Position numbers and translations under genes: made by a program. Below are positions 7,718-13,566 of a DNA stretch of 16,093 bases, piece by piece. How positions within the stretch are numbered: the first letter of the stretch is position 1; each line of letters begins with the position of its first letter. Under the pieces are notes generated by a model. The model did no database searches and was not told where the DNA came from. It saw nothing but the letters and a program-made list of their open reading frames with translations. The stretch covers positions 1 to 16,093 of the forward strand of contig DAOWGJ010000288.1 of assembly GCA_030637505.1 (NCBI GenBank), read 5' to 3'. Source of the DNA: Holophagae bacterium (lineage in GTDB: Bacteria > Acidobacteriota > Thermoanaerobaculia > Thermoanaerobaculales > Sulfomarinibacteraceae).

Positions 7718-8145
7718 CCCGGGACGATTGCGCCCGCCTGGTGGCCATGGATACCAAGATCACCGGGCGTTCCCGAACGGCCTGGTACGAGGGCAAGCTC
7801 GACCGTGCCCTTGCCGACTCCGATTTGCAGGTTTCGCTGGGGGCCGAGAAGGACGGTGTGCTCGTGGGCGCCATGCTGGCCGGCCTCCACTTCGGAGAGT
7901 TCGGTCTGCCCGAGCCGGTGGCGGTGCTCGATACAGTGCTGGTAGACCCGGCCTTCTCGCGCCAGGGCATCGCAGGCGCTCTCTACGACCAGCTCACCAC
8001 CAACCTCCGTGCCTTGCGTATCGAACGCATCCGCACCGAGGTTTCCTGGGACGAGCATGAGCTGCTCGGCTACTTCGCGTCGGCGGGCTTCAAACCGGTG
8101 CCGCGGCTGGTGCTTGAGGCGGAGCTGGATCCGAAAACCGGCTGA
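7675..8145 (+). CDS. GNAT-family N-acetyltransferase in the benzoyl-CoA reductase operon
   Basis: 156 residues with a single GNAT domain. The acetyl-CoA-binding motif A is visible as VLVDPAFSRQGIAGALYDQL (88-107), with R96-Q97-G98 in the pyrophosphate loop, followed by a motif-B-like stretch LGYFASAGFKPVPRLVLE (131-148). The start at 7675 is set by GGAGGA at 7664-7669, five bases upstream; it lies 43 bases inside the end of bcrD, so translation is probably coupled. Being last in the operon suggests it acts on a pathway protein or metabolite. In Rhodopseudomonas palustris, the GNAT BadL sits in the bad gene cluster and, as I recall, acetylates aminobenzoates and affects benzoate use; orthology to BadL cannot be claimed from sequence inspection. 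RimI-like protein acetylation is the alternative. Confidence 0.8.
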   Translation: MDQELDTEIVIRSLTRDDCARLVAMDTKITGRSRTAWYEGKLDRALADSDLQVSLGAEKDGVLVGAMLAGLHFGEFGLPEPVAVLDTVLVDPAFSRQGIAGALYDQLTTNLRALRIERIRTEVSWDEHELLGYFASAGFKPVPRLVLEAELDPKTG

Positions 8146-8194
8146 TCGGATCGGAAAGCAGTTAGCGGAGCAGCTTGCAGAATTCAGCAATATT

Positions 8195-8216
8195 CGGGCC
8201 GGGATAACCCCGCCCG
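8195..8216. terminator. GC-rich hairpin between convergent operons, possible terminator
   Basis: CGGGCCGGG (8195-8203) pairs with CCCCGCCCG (8208-8216) around a four-base ATAA loop: nine positions with one mismatch. It lies 50 bases after the GNAT stop and 167 bases before the convergent gcdH stop, where a bidirectional terminator would be expected. No T-run follows on either strand, so intrinsic termination is uncertain. A weaker GGGTTT/AAACCC stem (8307-8312 with 8323-8328) lies nearer the gcdH end. The rest of the 237-base gap shows no credible gene. Confidence 0.35.
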
Positions 8217-8327
8217 TTCAGGTTCTCCTCGCCGACCCAGATTATCTGAGCGATATTGCATTCGCCCGAAATGTAGGGTGCCGGGCATGGCGTGGGGCGA
8301 CGTGCCGGGTTTCCCGATCTAAAAACC

Positions 8328-8354
8328 CCTCTGCGATGCTCTGCGTCTCTGCGG
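8328..8354 (-). repeat. Solo copy of the purine-rich CGCAGAG repeat array
   Basis: On the minus strand this stretch is three spaced copies of the unit CGCAGAG (written CTCTGCG on the plus strand at 8329-8335, 8339-8345 and 8347-8353). It matches the array at 11660-11685 at nearly every position, with one inserted base and a few substitutions. No GxxExxY gene accompanies it. It sits in non-coding sequence between two convergent operons, close to the end of gcdH. Unit count is far too low and spacing too short for a CRISPR array. Confidence 0.75.
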
Positions 8355-8382
8355 TGAATGTTCCTGGACGACCGCTGTCGGC

Positions 8383-9564
8383 CTATTGTGTTGGCGGGTC
8401 GAAGGCCTGGATGCCGGTCAAGTAGGCGCCGATCACCAACGTGTGCACATCGTGGGTGCCCTCGTAGGTAAAGACCGACTCGATGTTCATCAGGTGGCGC
8501 ATGATGGGGTACTCGTTGACGATGCCGTTGGCGCCGTGGATCTCACGGGCCAGTTTCGCGCATTCGCGAGCCACCCAGACGTTGTTGCGCTTGGCCACCG
8601 ACACGGCCTCGTGCTGCATGGTTCCGGCATCCTTCATGCGCCCGAGCTGGAGGGAGAGGAGCTGCCCCTTGAGAATCTCGTTGTACATCCACACCAGCTT
8701 GTCCTGCACCATCTGGTGGGCGGCGATGGGCTGGTCACGGAATTGGATCCGGGTCTTGGCGTAGTCGAGGGCCGCTGAAAAGGTGGCGATGGCCGAGCCG
8801 ATTGCCCCCCAGGAGATGCCGTAGCGTGCCTGATTGAGACACATGAGGGGATTCTTCAGGCCGCTGGTGCCCGGCATGACGGCGTCGGCGGGCACCTCAC
8901 AGTCGGAGAACACCAGCTGTGAGGTCACCGAAGCGCGCAGGGAGTACTTGCCCTTGTGCTCGACAGTCGAGAACCCTGGCGTGCCGGACTCGATGAGAAA
9001 GCCGCGCACACCGTCGTCGGTCTTGGCCCAGACCACGGCCACGTCGGCGATGGAACCGTTGGTGATCCACGCCTTTTCACCGTTGAGCACCCAACCGGAA
9101 TCGGTCTTTTTCGCCCGGGTGCGCATGCCGCCGGGGTTGGAGCCGAAGTCAGGCTCGGTGAGGCCGAAGCACCCGATAGCCCGGCCCTTGGCCAGTTGGG
9201 GGATCCAGCGGTCTTTCTGTTCTTGGCTGCCCCAGGTGAGGATCGGATACATCACCAGAGAGGTCTGCACCGACATGAAGGACCGGATGCCAGAATCGCC
9301 CCGCTCGAGTTCCCGGTTGATGACCCCGTAGGCCACCGACGACATCCCCGGCAGGTCGTACTCCGAGAAGCTGGCGCCGAACAGGTCGAGGTCACCCATC
9401 TCCGGCACGATCTCACGGGGGAAGATGCCTTCCCATGCCCACTCTTCGATGTGCGGCATGATCCGGTCGTCGACCCACACCCGCACCGCATCGCGCACCA
9501 TGCGCTCCTCGTCGGTCAGGAGATCGTCGATACGAAATAGGTCGATGTCCTCGAATCTGAACAT
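8383..9564 (-). CDS. gcdH: Glutaryl-CoA dehydrogenase (acyl-CoA dehydrogenase family), predicted decarboxylating
   Basis: 393 residues, matching mature GcdH. It oxidises glutaryl-CoA with FAD and, in the decarboxylating form, releases CO2 to give crotonyl-CoA: the step joining benzoyl-CoA degradation to central metabolism. Diagnostic segments are ELERGDSGIRSFMSVQTSLV (85-104), GCFGLTEPDFGSNPGGM (131-147), NGEKAWITNG (161-170), KYSLRASVTSQ (206-216), LNQARYGISWG (243-253) and TYEGTHDVHTLVIG (366-379). Glu368 is the expected catalytic base; Arg94, Glu87 and Tyr367 correspond to residues kept in decarboxylating enzymes. The start at 9564 is set by GGAGG (complement of 9570-9574) and by family length, although the frame remains open further upstream. 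A TATAAT lies just before the leader, so the gene may have its own promoter as well as lying at the end of the minus-strand operon. Confidence 0.92.
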   Translation of the reverse strand: MFRFEDIDLFRIDDLLTDEERMVRDAVRVWVDDRIMPHIEEWAWEGIFPREIVPEMGDLDLFGASFSEYDLPGMSSVAYGVINRELERGDSGIRSFMSVQTSLVMYPILTWGSQEQKDRWIPQLAKGRAIGCFGLTEPDFGSNPGGMRTRAKKTDSGWVLNGEKAWITNGSIADVAVVWAKTDDGVRGFLIESGTPGFSTVEHKGKYSLRASVTSQLVFSDCEVPADAVMPGTSGLKNPLMCLNQARYGISWGAIGSAIATFSAALDYAKTRIQFRDQPIAAHQMVQDKLVWMYNEILKGQLLSLQLGRMKDAGTMQHEAVSVAKRNNVWVARECAKLAREIHGANGIVNEYPIMRHLMNIESVFTYEGTHDVHTLVIGAYLTGIQAFDPPTQ

Positions 9565-9583
9565 GGGCGCCTCCAGGGGGAAT

Positions 9584-9612
9584 ATTATACGCACTCGCGG
9601 AAACTCAATGCG
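9584..9612 (-). promoter_or_regulatory. Candidate internal promoter for gcdH
   Basis: The minus strand carries a perfect TATAAT (complement of 9584-9589). A start site about seven bases downstream would leave a short leader containing the GGAGG at 9570-9574 and the ATG at 9564. The -35 region at 17-base spacing (CGCATT, 9607-9612) is poor. A TTGACA further upstream (9622-9627) is too far away to pair with it. The segment occupies the 59-base gap after the DUF35 gene. Host sigma-factor preference is unknown. Confidence 0.35.
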
Positions 9613-9623
9613 GTTCGGTGGTG

Positions 9624-10052
9624 TCAATCTACTGCGGGAGCTTCCACGGTGTAGTACAGCTTGATGGGCTCGATCTCCTCGAAGATACGGGGAACGACCT
9701 GAACGGACATGCCAATCTGGATGTCTGACTCCGCGATCGAGTCTCCGAGCCAGCCGAGCAGGCGGCCGCCCTCCTCGAGATCCACCACGGCCACGGTGTA
9801 GGTGCCGAGATCCTCGAAGCCGGTCGGAGCGGCGTCGATGCGGGACCAGGTGAAGAGGGTGCCGCGCCCCGATACCTGGCGGTAGGTGAAGTCGGCCGAG
9901 CGACATTCCGGGCAGTCGGCCCTTGGCGGAAACGTGGCAAAACCGCACTTCGAGCACTCGGAACCCATGAGCCGGCCCTCCCGGAGGTGGACGGCGAAGT
10001 CCGAGACCTTGGTGTAGGGCACGAAGCTGACCTTGCCGAACCAGGAGAACAT
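9624..10052 (-). CDS. DUF35-type zinc-ribbon/OB-fold acyl-CoA-associated protein, thiolase partner
   Basis: 142 residues with the two-part DUF35 layout. A rubredoxin-like zinc ribbon has four cysteines in SECSKCG (Cys33, Cys36) and DCPEC (Cys47, Cys50). An OB-fold follows from about residue 55 to 135 (GRGTLFTWSRID, TYTVAVVDLEEGGRLLGWL, IGMSVQVVPRIFE). Proteins of this family bind the CoA part of substrates and work in complex with thiolase-fold enzymes; BbsA with BbsB in anaerobic toluene degradation and the archaeal thiolase/HMG-CoA synthase complexes are known cases. The ATG overlaps the upstream thiolase stop by one base (TGATG) and is preceded by GGAGGGA, so the two proteins are very probably made together as a complex. 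Start choice is well supported. Confidence 0.88.
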   Translation of the reverse strand: MFSWFGKVSFVPYTKVSDFAVHLREGRLMGSECSKCGFATFPPRADCPECRSADFTYRQVSGRGTLFTWSRIDAAPTGFEDLGTYTVAVVDLEEGGRLLGWLGDSIAESDIQIGMSVQVVPRIFEEIEPIKLYYTVEAPAVD

Positions 10053-11200
10053 CAGTCCCTCCGAAAGAGGTGGACAAAGCTGTACTGGCCGATACCGCCC
10101 ACGTTGTGGGTCAGGCCGATATCGGCGCCCGGCGCCTGTCGTTCGCCGGCGTCGCCCCGGAGCTGGGTGACGATTTCCGTGGCCATGGAGACCCCGGTGG
10201 CGCCGATGGGGTGGCCCTTGGCTTTGAGGCCGCCGTCCACGTTGACCGCCACCTCGCCACCGATGTAGGAGCGGCGTTCGTTGATGTAGGCGCCGCCCTG
10301 GCCCTTGGCGCAGAAGCCCAGGTCCTCGTAGGCCATGATCTCCGCGATGGTGAAGCAGTCGTGGACCTCGGCCACTCTGACCTCGGCGGCCGTGACCCTC
10401 GCCTGGCGGTAGGCCTGGGCGGCGGCTTCCTCGGCCGATGGCAGGCCAACCAAATCCGGTCTCCTGAGTACCGACATGGAGGAGCTGGCGGCACCCACGC
10501 CGTCCAGCCAGACAACCCGATCGCGGTTATTGACCCGGTGCTCGGCGGCGAGCACCAGACAGGCCGCGCCGTCAGCGTTGGCGCAGCAGTCGTAGACGCA
10601 CAGGGGTGAGGCCACCGAATCCGAAGCCCTGGCTTTGTCCAGGGTGATCTCCTTGCGAAACATGGCCTTGGGATTCAGGGCCCCGTAGTGGTGGTTCTTC
10701 ACCGCCACCTCGAGCAGGTTGTCGCGGGTGGTGCCGTAGAGGTGCATGTGGCGGTTGGCGAACATGGCGTAGTAGGAGGGAAAGGTGGTGCCGAAGACCG
10801 ACTCCCACTGAACCTCACCGACCCGCCCCATGAGGGCCAGGATCTCGGCGGTTTCGAGCTCGGTCATCTTCTGGCAACCCACCACCAGCACGACCTCGTG
10901 CAGACCCGAGGCGATGGCCATCCAGGCGGTCCTGATCGCCGCCGAGCCCGAGGCGCAGGCCACTTCGGTCAGCCAGGTGGGGCGCGGGTTGAGGTTGAGG
11001 TATTCCTGTACGACGCCGGCCACCGAGCGCTGTTTGTGATACTCGGGCACCGCCGCCACCACCGACGCGTCGATCGCGTCGGGCTCGATCGCCGCGTCCT
11101 CGAGGGCCAGGCGATAGGCCTCGAAGGCGAGCTCCTGCACAGTGGCGTCAGATCGTCGTCCGAAACGGCCGTGACCGACGCCGATCACGCCTATGCGCAT
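10052..11200 (-). CDS. SCP2-type thiolase (acetyl-CoA acetyltransferase family)
   Basis: 382 residues, the length of SCP2-type thiolases. Catalytic Cys82 lies in TEVACASGSAAI, His280 in VAEVHDCFTIAE and His330 in AKGHPIGATGVS. The C-terminal cysteine motif of classical biosynthetic/degradative thiolases is absent; LTHNVGGIGQ (363-372) stands there, as in SCP2 thiolases that need a DUF35 partner, which is encoded next. Likely reactions are cleavage of acetoacetyl-CoA or another 3-oxoacyl-CoA of the aromatic or dicarboxylate pathway; a benzoylsuccinyl-CoA thiolase (BbsB-like) role is an alternative, given the thiolase + OB-fold + SDR + acyl-CoA dehydrogenase grouping. The start at 11200 (MRIGVIGVGHG) has no good ribosome-binding site. 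The 73-base upstream segment contains the right repeat of the GxxExxY cassette, which may have displaced an original one. Confidence 0.88.
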   Translation of the reverse strand: MRIGVIGVGHGRFGRRSDATVQELAFEAYRLALEDAAIEPDAIDASVVAAVPEYHKQRSVAGVVQEYLNLNPRPTWLTEVACASGSAAIRTAWMAIASGLHEVVLVVGCQKMTELETAEILALMGRVGEVQWESVFGTTFPSYYAMFANRHMHLYGTTRDNLLEVAVKNHHYGALNPKAMFRKEITLDKARASDSVASPLCVYDCCANADGAACLVLAAEHRVNNRDRVVWLDGVGAASSSMSVLRRPDLVGLPSAEEAAAQAYRQARVTAAEVRVAEVHDCFTIAEIMAYEDLGFCAKGQGGAYINERRSYIGGEVAVNVDGGLKAKGHPIGATGVSMATEIVTQLRGDAGERQAPGADIGLTHNVGGIGQYSFVHLFRRD

Positions 11201-11233
11201 TGTGCGGCCAGGCCCGAGAGCGGCAGTTTGAAA

Positions 11234-11257
11234 CGCAAAGGCGCTAAGGACGCAAAG
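11234..11257 (+). repeat. Inverted-repeat arm, CGCAAAG-unit array at the 3' side of the GxxExxY gene
   Basis: Plus-strand units CGCAAAGG, CGCTAAGGA and CGCAAAG in tandem, trailing into GCGCGAAGAAGG by 11273. The 8-9 base period and the purine tail match the minus-strand array at 11660-11685. Most differences are G/A exchanges, which would still pair as G-U in a transcript. It lies between the GxxExxY stop (11274) and the thiolase start (11200). Confidence 0.65.
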
Positions 11258-11273
11258 AAGAGCGCGAAGAAGG

Positions 11274-11741
11274 TCATAAGTTATTGACCATTCTGGTGAT
11301 GCCGTCTTTCATCAAGGGTACATTCCAGTTCAAAAGATAGCCGAGTCGAGTGGCGGTGAGACGGAGATAGGTCAACAGCTGGGAGTAGTGGATCGGGAGG
11401 ATCTTTTCGACGGCTTTGTTTTCAACCACCACGCATGACTCAATAAACATGTCCATCCTGTATCCAACCTGGATCTCGATACCGCGGTATACGACCGGAA
11501 CCGGAACCTCGCATTTGACGGTCAGACCGGCACGTTTCAGCTCATACTCCAAACACTTCTGATAGGCAGACTCCAAAAGGCCGGGCCCCAGAGCCTGGTG
11601 AACCCTGATGGCCGAGTCAACCACTACGGTCCCGACGCTCTGAATCTTATCCCTTGATTCCTCTGCGTTCTCTGCGTCTCTGCGATTCAATTCTTTTTCG
11701 GGGCGCTGGCCTTCTGTCCCTTCTCTCGGTAGAAGCGTCAT
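11274..11741 (-). CDS. GxxExxY protein (PDDEXK_3-like, predicted nuclease fold)
   Basis: 155 residues; the conserved domain begins near residue 32. The name-giving motif is present as GLLESAY (53-59), preceded by AIRVHQALGPG. A PD-(D/E)XK-like catalytic set is suggested by RMDM and VVENKA (Asp ... Glu-x-Lys), followed by KILPIHYSQLLTYLRLTATRLGYLLNWN, typical of the family's C-terminus. The biochemical role of the family is not established. The ATG at 11741 overlaps the dehydrogenase stop (ATGA). The first 30 residues include NRRDAENAEESR, which is simply the translated repeat array, so either the protein carries a repeat-encoded leader or a later non-ATG start is used. Composition is less GC-rich than the neighbours. 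It interrupts an acyl-CoA operon and has no evident metabolic role there. Confidence 0.82.
   Translation of the reverse strand: MTLLPREGTEGQRPEKELNRRDAENAEESRDKIQSVGTVVVDSAIRVHQALGPGLLESAYQKCLEYELKRAGLTVKCEVPVPVVYRGIEIQVGYRMDMFIESCVVVENKAVEKILPIHYSQLLTYLRLTATRLGYLLNWNVPLMKDGITRMVNNL
11660..11685 (-). repeat. Inverted-repeat arm, CGCAGAG-unit array at the 5' side of the GxxExxY gene
   Basis: On the minus strand the units CGCAGAGA, CGCAGAGAA and CGCAGAGG occur in tandem, inside the reading frame of the GxxExxY gene, where they encode RRDAENAEE. The array is inverted relative to 11234-11257 and near-identical to the solo copy at 8328-8354. Confidence 0.75.
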
Positions 11742-12493
11742 ATGTACTGCCCACCATCGACCTTGACGACCTCGCCGGTGATGTGGCGGGCGCGATCGGA
11801 GCAGAGGTAGACGACCAGGTCGGCCACGTCCTCAGGGTCGGCGAACCGGCCGAGTACGGTCTCATCGAGCGCAGCGCGGGTGAACTCGGCGGGCACCATG
11901 CCCATCATCTCGGTAAGCACCATGCCCGGAGCTACCACGTTGACGGTGATGTTGAACTTGCCCAGCTCCCGGGCCAGGGACTTTGACATCGCGATCATGC
12001 CGCCCTTGGAGGCGGCGTAGTTGGCCTGCCCGAACTTGCCGCGCAAACCGTTGATGGAGGCGATGTTGACGATCCGCCCCCATCGCCGGTCAATCATCAC
12101 CTTCGAGGCCGCCTTGTTGTAATTGAAGGCACCCTTGAGGTTGACGTCGAGTACCGCGTCCCACTGGGCCTCGGACATCTTCCATACCACGCTGTCGCGG
12201 GTGATGCCGGCGTTGCAAACCACTATGTCGAGGCGACCGAAGGCGTCGGTGACCCGGTCGACTACCTCGGCGGCGAAATCGTGGCGGGTAACGTCGGCGG
12301 CCAGGGTGAGGGCTCGGGCCCCCCGCTCCTCGATGGCCGCTGCAACGGAGGCACTGTGCTCGTCCTCGATGACATCGACGATAGCGACGTCTACACCCTC
12401 GGCTGCCAAACCGAGCGCGATGGCCTTACCGATGCCCTGCCTGGCGCCGGTGACAATGGCTGCCCTGCCCTGGAGCCCCATTTCCACAGTCAA
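11738..12493 (-). CDS. Short-chain dehydrogenase/reductase, FabG/PhaB-like, probable hydroxyacyl-CoA dehydrogenase
   Basis: 251 residues of a classical SDR. Visible are the cofactor loop TGARQGIG (15-22), an aspartate ending strand 2 (AIVDV, Asp40) that favours NAD over NADP, NAG (94-96), Asn118 in VNLK, and the catalytic Ser146, Tyr159 and Lys163 (IASING, YAASK). Probable role is (3-)hydroxyacyl-CoA oxidation between crotonyl-CoA and acetoacetyl-CoA, or an alicyclic hydroxyacyl-CoA step like BadH; sequence alone does not separate these. The longest start is TTG at 12493, which forms a TTGA overlap with the xdhC-like stop; GTG at 12487, nine bases after AGGGGG, and ATG at 12481 are alternatives. 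The stop overlaps the ATG of the GxxExxY gene. Confidence 0.87.
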   Translation of the reverse strand: MTVEMGLQGRAAIVTGARQGIGKAIALGLAAEGVDVAIVDVIEDEHSASVAAAIEERGARALTLAADVTRHDFAAEVVDRVTDAFGRLDIVVCNAGITRDSVVWKMSEAQWDAVLDVNLKGAFNYNKAASKVMIDRRWGRIVNIASINGLRGKFGQANYAASKGGMIAMSKSLARELGKFNITVNVVAPGMVLTEMMGMVPAEFTRAALDETVLGRFADPEDVADLVVYLCSDRARHITGEVVKVDGGQYI

Positions 12494-13566
12494 TATCCCC
12501 CTTTGGTTATCTCCATGGTAGCCGGAAACTCAGGCGTCGTCGAGACGGAGCTTTTATGACCACCGGATCGGCCGCGCCCGAGCGCCACGATTTCGGCGAT
12601 GATGCTGACGGCGATCTCCGCCGGCGTGAGGGCGCCGATTTCGATGCCGATGGGCGCCCAGATTCGGCGCAGTTGTTCGCGGGTGAAACCGTCGGCGACC
12701 AGGTCGGCGAAGACGGCCCGAACACGACGTTTGCTGCCCAGCATGCCGATGTACCCGGCATCGGTATGCAGCAGCTTTCGGAGACAAAATTCGTCGTGGC
12801 GGTGACCGCGGGTGACGAGGACGGCCAGCGTCTCCGGACCGATGTCGAGGGAAGCGAGGGCGGTATCAAAAGATTGGGCCAGTACCTGATCGGCGGCGGT
12901 AAATCGCTCGGTGGAGGCGAACTCGGGTCGGTCGTCGACGACCACCACCCGGTAACCGATCATCTTGGCCAATAGGCACAGGGGCTGGGCAATGTGGCCG
13001 GCGCCGCAGATCAGGAGCGTCTGCATCCCCCCCACGAACTCCAGAAAAAATTCTCCATCAGGGGTGGTCACCGTGGTACAGCGCCGTTTCTCAAGGGCAG
13101 TACGGCGGGCCTTCTCCACGGCGGCCGGGACCTCAGTATCCTGGTCGAGCACCCTGCCGGCCACCAACTCACCTTCGACGATAGGCATCATGCGGATGAC
13201 ACCAAATGTCCCCGGTGTGGTGAGAATATCGAGCTCGTCCGGAGCCTCGTTCCAAACTTCCACGAGGATGTCCATGATGCCTCCGCAAATGCGGTCGGCC
13301 GTCTCGGTGACATCGTCTGTGAGTTCGACCCGTACCAGGCGGGTGCCTGCCGCACCGGCGGACAGCATGTCCAGCGCCACCGTGAGAACGTCCGCCTCCC
13401 CACAGCCGCCGCCGACGGTTCCCCAGCTTCCTGTCTCGGTGACGAGCATCTTGGCCCCTGCCTCCCGCGGCGTCGAGCCCTTGGTGCGAACGACGGTGGC
13501 AGTCGCAACCAACTCCCTCCGAGTGAGCCGGTCTTTCAGTTGTTGGTAACAATCCAAAGCGTCCAT
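12490..13566 (-). CDS. XdhC/CoxI-family molybdenum hydroxylase maturation protein
   Basis: 358 residues from ATG 13566. The N-terminal XdhC/CoxI domain shows KGSTPREAGAKM (29-40), TVGGGCGEADV (50-60, conserved Cys55) and DRICGG (91-96). The C-terminal Rossmann domain shows LLICGAGHIAQPL (184-196), VVVVDDRPEFA (207-217), VTRGHRHDEFCLR (251-263), YIGMLGSKRR (272-281) and IGIEIGALTPAEIA (306-319). Family members bind molybdenum cofactor and help sulfurate and insert it into xanthine-dehydrogenase-type enzymes. No such enzyme is in the window; in an aromatic context, 4-hydroxybenzoyl-CoA reductase is an attractive client. The frame extends upstream to a TTG at 13602, but the ATG gives the family N-terminus. 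It is the first gene of the minus-strand operon, overlapping the SDR by four bases. Neighbouring gap 13567-13789 must hold the operon promoter; I see no clear one. Confidence 0.88.
   Translation of the reverse strand: MDALDCYQQLKDRLTRRELVATATVVRTKGSTPREAGAKMLVTETGSWGTVGGGCGEADVLTVALDMLSAGAAGTRLVRVELTDDVTETADRICGGIMDILVEVWNEAPDELDILTTPGTFGVIRMMPIVEGELVAGRVLDQDTEVPAAVEKARRTALEKRRCTTVTTPDGEFFLEFVGGMQTLLICGAGHIAQPLCLLAKMIGYRVVVVDDRPEFASTERFTAADQVLAQSFDTALASLDIGPETLAVLVTRGHRHDEFCLRKLLHTDAGYIGMLGSKRRVRAVFADLVADGFTREQLRRIWAPIGIEIGALTPAEIAVSIIAEIVALGRGRSGGHKSSVSTTPEFPATMEITKGGY

Larger units (their letters stand above)
11228..11690 (-). mobile_element. Putative GxxExxY cassette bounded by inverted purine-rich repeats
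   Basis: Roughly 460 bases between the dehydrogenase and thiolase genes. They consist of a CGCAGAG-unit array at one end (11660-11685, on the minus strand), a GxxExxY coding region, and a related CGCAAAG-unit array at the other end in opposite orientation (11234-11257). The segment is visibly poorer in G+C than the flanking genes and separates genes that would otherwise form a compact operon. A solo array copy at 8328-8354 shows that the repeat is dispersed. No transposase, target-site duplication or conserved terminal dinucleotide is visible, so mobility is inferred and the exact ends are uncertain. Confidence 0.4.

Noticed and set aside
8146..8382. Possible small gene or remnant in the convergent gap
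   Set aside because: The only open frame (plus strand, to 8425) is an out-of-frame continuation from the GNAT gene and runs into gcdH; no motif is visible. Only the hairpin and repeat are supported.
9622..9627. Consensus TTGACA on the minus strand before gcdH
   Set aside because: It lies about 32 bases from the TATAAT, too far for one sigma-70 promoter, and overlaps the DUF35 stop.
9565..10077. Open upstream extension of the gcdH frame
   Set aside because: It crosses the DUF35 gene out of frame and has no homology-like segments; the ATG at 9564 has a good ribosome-binding site and fits GcdH length.
11228..11690. CRISPR-like or tandem repeat array reading of the CGCARAG units
   Set aside because: Only three short units of 8-9 bases per site, without spacers of uniform length.
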